Notes under the pieces: generated by a model
Databases searched by the model: none
What the model was told of the DNA's origin: nothing
The model's input: the letters and a program-made list of their open reading frames with translations, nothing else
Shown here: positions 10,423 to 17,278 of the stretch, in pieces
How positions within the stretch are numbered: the stretch's first letter is position 1
How the letters are laid out: the number at the start of each line of letters is the position of its first letter
Translations under genes and position numbers: made by a program
Assembly (NCBI RefSeq): GCF_018614525.1
Contig: NZ_JAGGOL010000019.1
Span: 1 to 47,132, forward strand
From: Streptomyces sp. ISL-11
GTDB taxonomy: Bacteria > Actinomycetota > Actinomycetes > Streptomycetales > Streptomycetaceae
Length of the DNA stretch: 47,132 nt
Direction: 5' to 3'

Positions 10423-11307
10423 TCAGGGCCCCGTGCACAGCGTCCTGGTGGCCCTGCGGGGGAGCCGGCTCCCGCGGCAGGGCCGGGCCACGTCCGACCT
10501 CGCCGCGTAGGCCCGCGCCGGGGTCGCGCCCGCCGTGGACAAAGTCGCGTCCCCGGCCAGGATCCGCTGGTGGAGGTGTTGCAAGGGGCGGCCCGGCTCG
10601 ATCGCCAGGTCCTCCACCAGGATGCGTCGTAGGCGGCTGAAGACCTCCAACGCCTCCGCCTGGCGCCCGGCGCGGAACAGCGCGAGCATGAGGTGCCCGT
10701 GGAACTCCTCCCGCAGGGGGTGTTCCGCCGTCACCGAGCGCAGCTCCGCGATCAGCTCCCGGTGCCGGCCCAGGTGCAGGTCCGCCCGTACGCGCTGTTC
10801 CAGCGCCGCGATCCGGGCCTCGCCCAGGCGTACCGCCGTCGCCTCCAGCAGGGGGCCGTGCGGGGTGTCCGACAGCAGGGGCCCGCGCCAGAGCGCGAGC
10901 GCTTGGCGCTGCGAGTGCGCGGCGGACGCGAAATCGCCCCGTTCCAGTGCTCGCCGGCCCTTCTCGTGCAGCTCCTCGAAGCGGCTCAGGTCCAGTTGGG
11001 CGGGGTCGAGGCGAAGCTCGTAGCCCGGCTACCGGGTGAGCAGAGCGTCACGCCCGTACGCCGGGGCGGCCGCGTGCAACAGTTTGCGCACCTGGGAGAC
11101 GTAAACCTGCACCGTGGTCGTCGCGGTGCGCGGCGGATCGTTTCGCCACAGCTCCTCGATGAGGCTGTCGACGGACACCACCTCACCGGCCCGTACGAGC
11201 AGCGCGGCGAGCAGTGCCCGTGGCTTCGCGGCGCGCGGGGCGCAGGAGCCCGCTCCCTCGGCCTCCGGGGCATCTATCTCCAGGGGGCCCAGAATGCGGA
11301 ACTTCAT
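10423..11307 (-). pseudogene. SARP-family regulator gene interrupted by an in-frame amber codon
   Basis: The reading frame encodes an AfsR/DnrI-type activator: N-terminal OmpR-like winged helix (MKFRILGPLEID through VDSLIEELWRNDPPRTATTTVQVYVSQVRKLLH, residues 1-~80), then a BTAD bundle (SRFEELHEKGRRAL, AALEQRVRADLHLGRHRELIAEL, EEFHGHLMLALFRAGRQAEALEVFSRLRRIL). A TAG at 11029-11031 (codon 93) separates them in the motif LLTR-stop-PGYELRLDP; the frame is otherwise intact on both sides over 294 codons. One C-to-T change from CAG would explain it. Without readthrough only the DNA-binding domain would be made. SARPs activate antibiotic clusters; no large cluster is adjacent. Confidence 0.85.
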
Positions 11308-11457
11308 CGCGCGGCCGATCTGTCATCACGTCTGCTCGGGTGGGGCCGGACAGCCTTGTGACCCAGAGTGCGTGATCACGCCGCGGCAGGGCCAGCCGGG
11401 GACGGTGGCAGCAAGCTGCACGACACGAAGTGCCGGGCGGCCGGGGGAGGAAAGCCG

Positions 11458-11487
11458 CACGCCCCCGACACGGTGGTCGGGGGCGTG
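11458..11487 (-). terminator. Strong hairpin terminator after the membrane-protein gene
   Basis: A perfect 12-bp stem (CACGCCCCCGAC with its complement, six-base loop) lies 18 bases beyond the stop of the leftward gene at 11506. No T-run is present, as is common in Streptomyces. Confidence 0.7.
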
Positions 11488-11505
11488 CCGTGCGACCTTG
11501 AACGG

Positions 11506-12108
11506 TCAGGCGGCTGCCCGCTGGGCCGCTGCCTGCTCAGCCGCGGCCTCGGCCCGGAAGAACCGCGCCTGGGCGATCTCGGGGTAGCGGATCGTGAACA
11601 CCACCGGCACCACGAAGGTGACCGTCTTGATGACGATCGCCGCCACCAGTGCCTTGGGGTCCTGGTGGATCAGCACGGTCAGCGCGACCGCGGCCACCGC
11701 GAACGACAGCGCCCAGGCCGTGGTGATCGCTACGTTGATCTTGAAGAACAGCGGGGTCTTCCACACGCTCTCCGGCGCGGCGCGCCGCGCCATGCCGAGC
11801 GTGAACGGCCGGCGGACGGCCAGTGAGCCGAACGCGGTGAGCGCCAGCCAGGCGTCGACGAGGGCCGCGCCGTACGGCATGAGGGAGGAGTGAGGAGAGA
11901 GAAAGGAGAGGAGTGTGATGCCCGTGAAGAACACGGCGGCGCTCACCTCGATCACCATCTCGTCCCACTTCTTCCCGGACCGGCGGTCGATGACGACCAG
12001 GATGACGGCGACGAGAAGCCCGGCCAGCGCGCCGTTGCGCCAGTCGTCGTTCCTGGCGAGGACCGCGTAGGCGATCCAGGGAAGGAAGCTGACGAGGTAA
12101 CGGATCAT
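11506..12108 (-). CDS. Multi-pass membrane protein of unknown function
   Basis: A 200-residue protein with about six hydrophobic segments: MIRYLVSFLPWIAYAVLA, GALAGLLVAVILVVI, VIEVSAAVFFTGITLLSFL, AALVDAWLALTAFGSLAV, INVAITTAWALSFAVAAVALTVLI and VAAIVIKTVTFVVPVVFTI. It ends in an Ala/Gln-rich cytoplasmic tail. The ATG at 12108 is preferred because AAAGGAG sits 8 bases upstream; a longer frame exists but begins with unlikely sequence. It resembles uncharacterised actinobacterial integral membrane proteins (intracellular septation protein A-like in shape). No motif gives a function. Confidence 0.82.
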   Translation of the reverse strand: MIRYLVSFLPWIAYAVLARNDDWRNGALAGLLVAVILVVIDRRSGKKWDEMVIEVSAAVFFTGITLLSFLSPHSSLMPYGAALVDAWLALTAFGSLAVRRPFTLGMARRAAPESVWKTPLFFKINVAITTAWALSFAVAAVALTVLIHQDPKALVAAIVIKTVTFVVPVVFTIRYPEIAQARFFRAEAAAEQAAAQRAAA

Positions 12109-12281
12109 GGGGCGGCTCCTTTCAGACCGTTCATTGCGCCACACGTCCCTAAAGCCGCGCTAAAGCGGTCGGCCGCACCCCCGTCCGGCCCGCTGGAGGC
12201 ACCGGTCCCACTCTTCGCTCTGCCCGGCGAAATGACCGGAATACACCATTGAATTAGTGAATCACCCGTCCGCTGCGTGTA

Positions 12282-12309
12282 CGAAACCTTTGTGACTAAC
12301 GGACGTTGA
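12282..12309 (+). promoter_or_regulatory. Candidate sigma-BldN promoter for the chaplin gene
   Basis: CGAAAC (12282-12287), a 16-base spacer, then CGTTGA (12304-12309). To my knowledge the sigma-BldN consensus is CGTAAC-N16-CGTTGA, so this differs at one base. Transcription would begin near 12316, giving a ~55-base leader before the ATG at 12371. Chaplin genes are established members of the BldN regulon. Confidence 0.6.
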
Positions 12310-12370
12310 GCCTCACCCCGGCCGTCACCGGTCGGGCGCCCCCAGAACGACCGAGCAAAGGTGTCTCCGC

Positions 12371-12610
12371 ATGTCACGAATCGCCAGAACAGCCGTCCTG
12401 ACCCTCACCGTCGGCGCCGCGCTCGCGGGCCTGACCGGGAGCGCCGTGGCCGACGCCGGTGCCGCCGGGGTGGCCGCCGGTTCCCCCGGCATCGTCTCGG
12501 GCAACGTCATCCAGATCCCGATTCACATCCCGATCAACCTCTGCGGCAACTCCATCGACATCGTCGGCCTGCTCAACCCGGCATCGGGCAACACCTGCGT
12601 CAACACGTGA
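12371..12610 (+). CDS. Short chaplin, hydrophobic aerial-hypha surface protein
   Basis: A 79-residue secreted protein. Residues 1-27 are a Sec signal peptide with likely cleavage after AVA (SAVA|DAG). The mature part has the chaplin motif GSPGIVSGNVIQIPIHIPINLCGN...GLLNPASGNTCVN with the two conserved Cys (C58, C76). Short chaplins self-assemble into amyloid-like fibrils that lower surface tension and coat aerial hyphae and spores. It is a single-gene unit with a candidate BldN promoter and an AAAGG ribosome site. Which chaplin (E to H type) cannot be fixed from sequence alone. Confidence 0.93.
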   Translation: MSRIARTAVLTLTVGAALAGLTGSAVADAGAAGVAAGSPGIVSGNVIQIPIHIPINLCGNSIDIVGLLNPASGNTCVNT

Positions 12611-12746
12611 TCTCCCGGTCCGCGGGCAGCCGCCCCGCGGACCGCGTGCGAGCAGCCGGCGGTACCGGGTGTCCTCCGTCCCGGACCGTCCCGTGTGGCG
12701 CCCCCGATTCCCTTCGCGGGCGCCATGCGTGCGCCCGAGCCCGGGG

Positions 12747-12778
12747 TTTTCCACAGCCTCGCCCGCTCGTTGTCCACA
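12747..12778 (+). promoter_or_regulatory. Pair of DnaA-box-like sites upstream of the STAND ATPase
   Basis: TTTTCCACA (12747-12755) and TTGTCCACA (12770-12778) lie 23 bases apart in the same orientation. The second is the preferred Streptomyces DnaA box. They may titrate DnaA or control the downstream gene; function is inferred. Confidence 0.4.
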
Positions 12779-12800
12779 GGCGCGGCCGAATCGGCACAAG

Positions 12801-12817
12801 ATCGGGAGCTTCCCGAT
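12801..12817. promoter_or_regulatory. Inverted repeat at the STAND ATPase promoter
   Basis: ATCGGGA-gct-TCCCGAT is a perfect 7-bp-arm palindrome followed by a -10-like TAGCGT (12817-12822) about 30 bases before the start codon. It is positioned to be an operator. The motif CCGAATCGGC also occurs on both sides (about 12786 and 12826). Confidence 0.4.
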
Positions 12818-12850
12818 AGCGTGACCGAATCGGCGAGTGGGGGAGGACAC

Positions 12851-15310
12851 ATGGATCCGTTCACGATGGCGGCGGTGCTGTCGGCCGTCGACACGGCGAC
12901 CTCGGGGGCGTTGTCGGGCGCGGCGGGTGAGATGGGCCGACGGACCACGGAGGGACTGGCGGGCCTCGTGCGGCGAATGCGGCGCCGGGACGAGGATCCC
13001 GCCGACCCCGCACCGATGGGTCCGGACGGCCCCGGCCTCCCGCCCGCGGCGCCCACCGGCGCCGACGAACGCCGCGCCCTGGCGGAACTGCTCGTCGAAC
13101 AGGCCCGCCGCGAGCCCGCCTTCGCCCGCGACCTGGCCGCCTGGCTGCGCGAGACCGATCTCCTGCGCGACACCGCCCTGCCGTCGGCGGCCGTCGTGGC
13201 CCCGCGACTCCTCCCGCCCGGCACGGCCGCCTTCACCGACCGGGAGCATGTACTGGCCTCTGTCACCGCGCTGTTGGACGGTACGGACGGCGCCGCCGCG
13301 CCCGCCGACGGGTACGGACACGCCGGTGCGCCCCGCGTCGTCGCCCTCGTGGGGCCGGGCGGCGTCGGCAAGACCGCCACGGCCGTGCACTGCGCCCATG
13401 CCCTCGCCGAGCGCTTCCCCGGCGGTCACCTCTACACCGACCTGCGCGGCGAGTCCGCCGCCACCGCCGTCACCCCCTCCGGGACGCTCGTACGCTTCCT
13501 GCACAGCCTCGGCGTACCGGCCGACCGGGTGCCCGCGGACGAGGAGGCGCAGGCCGGCCTCTACCGCGAGCGCACCGCCGGCCGACGGCTGCTCGTCTTA
13601 CTCGACAACGCCCACAGCGCCTCCCAGATCACCCCCTTCCTCACCGCCGCGCCCGGATCACTGGTCATCGTCACCAGCCGGCACCGGCTGCCGGAGCTCG
13701 TGCGCGACCACGGCGCCCACCCGATCCCCCTCGGTCCCCTGTCCGAGGCCGACTCCGTGCGCCTGCTCTCCCGCATCGCCGGGCCGGAGCGATTCGCCGC
13801 GCAGCGCCCGCACGCGGAGGCGGTCGCGGCACGGTGCGGGGGCATCCCGCTGGCGCTGTGCGAGACGGGCGCGCGCGTGGCGGTACGGGAACATCTGAGC
13901 TGGGAGAGCCTGGAGCGGGAGTTCGCCGCCCTGGACGCCGGCCCCGTACACGGCTCCGGCCCCGATCCGGACCGCGGGCCGGCCACAGCCGGCGACGACG
14001 CCGTCCAGCGCACCACCGACCTCTCCTACCGCGACCTCACTCCCGAGGCGGCCCGCCTCTACCGGCTGCTCGGCCTGCGCCCCTGGCCGGACATCCCCGT
14101 GGGAGCGGCGGCAGCGACCGCCGACATCACCGACGCCGAGGCCCGCGCCCTCCTCGACGACCTCGCCGCCGTCCATCTGCTGGAGGAAGTCGGCGAAGAG
14201 CGCTACCACTTCCACGACTCCGTGCGCCGGCACGCCGAACGCCGCACCGACGCCGAGGACAGCCGCGAGGCCAGGACCGCCTCCGTACGCCGCGCGCTCA
14301 CCTGGTATCTGCGGTTCGCCGCGGCCGCCGACGCGCGCGTCATCCCCGGCCGCTGGCATCTGGGCCCCGCCTACGCCGAACCGCCCGGCCCGGACGACCG
14401 CACGCCCGAGTCCGCCCGAGCGGCCCTGGCCGACCTGCGCCGCGAGCGGGAGAACCTCGCCGAAGCCGTACGCGCCGCGGAGGAGTACGGGTTCGACGAG
14501 CTGGCCTGGCAGTTGTGCGAGGCCCTGTGGGGACTGCACCTGCGCCTCGGCTTCCACGAACAGTGGGTCGCGACCCACCTGCGGGGTGTCGAGGCCGCGC
14601 GCCGCTGCGCCTCCGCCTTCGGCGACCGCCGGGCGGAAGGCCGGATGCGGACCCAGCTCGCCTTCGCCTACATGGGACTCGCGCGCCCGTCCGACGCCGA
14701 GGACGAACTGACCGCCGCCGCGGCGGCCGACCAACGCGCGGGTCACCGCCGCGGCCAGGCCACCGCTGTCGAGTCCCTCGGTCTGCTGTACCTGCGGCAA
14801 TGGCGGTACGAGGACGCGGAGAACCGCTTCCGGCAGGCCCAGGGAGTCCTGCGCGGCATCGCCCCGGGCGAGGACGGCGCACAGGATGTACCGCGCGCCC
14901 TGGCACTCCTGGAACACCACATAGGGCGTGCGTTGCGCGGCCAGGGGCGCACGGCCGAGTCCGTACGCCACCTCCACCAGGCCCTCGCCCGCTTTCAGGA
15001 GCTGCCCCGGCGCGACGGTTACAACGAGGCCCGCGTACGGATGAGCCTCGGCGAGACCCACCTCGCCGCCGCCGACCCGGCCGCCGCCCGTACGGCCCTC
15101 GACGAGGCCCTGGCCGTCATGGAAGCGGAAGGAGCGGTCCTCCAGCAGGCGGACGCCGCCGAACTGCGGGCACGCTGTGCCGCCGACCTGGGGGACACGG
15201 CGGACGAGGTCCGCCACCTGCGCCTGGCGCGCGTCCTCTACGAGAAATCCGGCGACAGCGGGGCGATGGCCCGGCTGGACGCCCGCTTGGCGGATCTGGA
15301 CGTCACATGA
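12851..15310 (+). CDS. NB-ARC/TPR STAND ATPase (AfsR-like without a DNA-binding domain)
   Basis: An 819-residue protein. Residues 1-125 form a helical N-terminal region with no recognised effector. An NB-ARC P-loop ATPase follows: Walker A GPGGVGKT at 168-175, Walker B LLVLLDNAHSA at ~247-257, sensor SLVIVTSRHRLPEL. A winged-helix stretch (LTPEAARLYRLLGLRPWPDI) and a C-terminal TPR superhelix (residues ~500-810) complete it. STAND proteins are ATP-driven signalling switches; the TPRs usually sense a ligand or partner. A TTA codon encodes Leu250 inside the Walker B strand, suggesting dependence on bldA and late expression. The start at 12851 has GGGAGG upstream; a longer open frame reaches 12695 but would run through the promoter elements. 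Confidence 0.88.
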   Translation: MDPFTMAAVLSAVDTATSGALSGAAGEMGRRTTEGLAGLVRRMRRRDEDPADPAPMGPDGPGLPPAAPTGADERRALAELLVEQARREPAFARDLAAWLRETDLLRDTALPSAAVVAPRLLPPGTAAFTDREHVLASVTALLDGTDGAAAPADGYGHAGAPRVVALVGPGGVGKTATAVHCAHALAERFPGGHLYTDLRGESAATAVTPSGTLVRFLHSLGVPADRVPADEEAQAGLYRERTAGRRLLVLLDNAHSASQITPFLTAAPGSLVIVTSRHRLPELVRDHGAHPIPLGPLSEADSVRLLSRIAGPERFAAQRPHAEAVAARCGGIPLALCETGARVAVREHLSWESLEREFAALDAGPVHGSGPDPDRGPATAGDDAVQRTTDLSYRDLTPEAARLYRLLGLRPWPDIPVGAAAATADITDAEARALLDDLAAVHLLEEVGEERYHFHDSVRRHAERRTDAEDSREARTASVRRALTWYLRFAAAADARVIPGRWHLGPAYAEPPGPDDRTPESARAALADLRRERENLAEAVRAAEEYGFDELAWQLCEALWGLHLRLGFHEQWVATHLRGVEAARRCASAFGDRRAEGRMRTQLAFAYMGLARPSDAEDELTAAAAADQRAGHRRGQATAVESLGLLYLRQWRYEDAENRFRQAQGVLRGIAPGEDGAQDVPRALALLEHHIGRALRGQGRTAESVRHLHQALARFQELPRRDGYNEARVRMSLGETHLAAADPAAARTALDEALAVMEAEGAVLQQADAAELRARCAADLGDTADEVRHLRLARVLYEKSGDSGAMARLDARLADLDVT

Positions 15311-15311
15311 G

Positions 15312-17106
15312 TCACCCGAGCCGTTCCACGTTCACGTTCACGTGGTGCCGTACGTCCCCCGTCACGACGGTGATACCGGCGCCGGTCGCCTCCTCCAGCG
15401 ACTTGCCGCCGCCGACCCAGGCGTGCAGGGCGGAGGCGTAGGCGGCCGGATCGCACAGGTCGGCCCGCCCGTCGCGGTCGGGTGCGGCGGCCAGCCGGAC
15501 GAGCTCGCCGGCACGGGTACGGACGGTGCAGTGGTCCGGGCCCGTCACGTACGCGGCGAGCCCGCAGCCGGGGTGGCCCGCGAGGATCTCGGCGGTCCAG
15601 GCGGCGGGCGGGCCGACGCGCGGGTCGTCGGCGGCCGCGTACCGCACGATCACATCGGCGATCCGCAGCCGGTCGGCGTCCCGGGTGTCCTCGTGCACGG
15701 CGGTGTGCGCGTCCCAGCCGATGCCACCGTCCTCCGGTTCGTCCCGGGCATCGGCGTACCGCACCACGGCGATCTCGGGCGGTCCAGTACCGACCAGTCG
15801 CGTCAGGACGCGGACGGGCGCGGTGCGTTCGGCCGGTTCGTACGCCGGAAGGGGCAGTCGGTCGAGCAGGGCGGGCCGGTCCTCGGGTTCGGGCAGGCCG
15901 ATGAGGTCGTAGAAGGCCCGTCGGAGGAGCGCCGCCGACCGGCCGGGGGAGGAGCTGACCTGGTCGGCGAGCGCGCGGTAGCGGTCGGGTTCGTGGGTGT
16001 CGACGGCCCGGTCGAGCTGCGCGCGCAGCCCCTCGTACGGCCGCAAGTGTGGTGCGACGCGGCCCAGCGCGGCGACCGGTGAATCCGGGTCGAGCGCACC
16101 GTCGGGGAAGGCACCGAGCAGGACGGGGATGCCGATGGCGGCGGCGTAGTAGGTCACGGATCCGTGGTCACCGAGCACACAGTCGGCGGCGATCAGCGCC
16201 TGCCGCCACCCTTCCAGTGGCGGTACGAGCAGCATGCCGGCCCGGCGGGCACGGTCCAGCCAGGACCGCACCTGTCCGGGGCCGTGCCCGTGCCAGATGT
16301 TGGGGTGCAGGACGGCGGCGGTCCGGTATTCGTCGGCGGGCAGCTCGGCCGCCAGCCGGGGCAGGAGGGACGGGAGCAGGTCCCCGCCCTCATCTTCGCC
16401 GGCGTCGCCGAGGAGTGCCCCCGGCGACCAGGTCGAATTGACGACGATCAGCCGCTGCCCCGCCGTGACCCCGAGGGCGCGCCGGTACCGTTCCCGGTAC
16501 GGCAGCCCGTCGAGAATGCGGTCGAAGCACGGGTCCCCGGCGAGCACGGCGGTCTCTGCCGCCTCGGGACAGGCGAGACGCAGCCGGTCCAGCTGCTCGG
16601 GGTGCGAGAGTACGGTCGCGGAGGCGAGGGGACGCCCGTGGGACAACAGCCAGTCGGGCGAGAGCCCGAAGACGGGCGCATCTGGTCTCTGATCTCCGGT
16701 GTCCGGTGTCCGGTGTCCGGTGTCCGGTGTCCGGTGTCGCCAGTTTCTTATTGTAGCCAGCACCATGCGACAGAACGGCCAATTCGCCGTCGATCAACTC
16801 CAGTTGACCACCGTAACTGGCGGATATCGCGAGGTCGACGGGCGTGGCCGTGGCCTGCTCCCACGGCAGCACCGGCAGCTCTGCCGCCGCCATCAGCTCG
16901 GGCACGCCGGCGAGGAACGGTGACGACCCGGTGCAGGTGACGAGCATCTGCACGCGCGGATCGTCGTCGAACAACGGCAGCACATCCAGCAGCCGTGAAG
17001 CGGAGGTCACGTTGTGCACGACGAACAGAACCCGCCGGCAGCGCCCCCGAGTGACCCACCGCGAAGCGTCCCGCCCCACAGGCACCCGAACCCAAGCCCC
17101 GTCCAT
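15312..17106 (-). pseudogene. Glycerophosphotransferase/GT-B-like gene split by a 7-bp repeat (possible phase-variable gene)
   Basis: Two frames together encode one ~590-residue protein. The N-terminal part (from ATG 17106: VTRGRCRRVLFVVHNVTSASRLLDVLPLF to ELAVLSHGAGYNKKLA) is in one frame. The rest (DAPVFGLSPDWLLSHG to the end, with HPNIWHGHGPGQVRSWL and LGDHGSVTYYAAAIGIPVLLGAFP) is in another. The join is a tract of six ACACCGG units (minus strand). The tail region looks like CDP-glycerol glycerophosphotransferase/GT-B families, often in surface polymer synthesis; this is a modest-confidence call. As present, translation ends early, after ~238 codons at 16390. One more repeat unit, or two fewer, would restore the frame. 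It may be a true pseudogene, a sequencing slip or a contingency gene. Confidence 0.75.
16696..16737. repeat. Tandem 7-bp repeat, six perfect copies, inside a coding region
   Basis: The unit CCGGTGT (ACACCGG on the coding strand) is repeated six times without mismatch. Seven is not a multiple of three, so each unit gained or lost shifts the frame of the host gene. The current count leaves the two halves out of frame. Confidence 0.95.
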
Positions 17107-17278
17107 CACACCAACCCCCCAACTCCCGTCCGCCCCACTGAAACACATCCACCCCCCGAACGGCAGCGTCCGCTGATGGTTGCTGCTGGTCGCCGGACAT
17201 CCGTCGGGCATGCATCGACCATGCATCGGGACGCATAGCGCGCGGACCGTGTGCGGTGCCTGGAGGTCGCCCTCACTC

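Noticed and set aside
12747..12778. Secondary chromosomal origin
   Set aside because: Only two DnaA-like boxes; no cluster, AT-rich unwinding region or dnaA/dnaN nearby.
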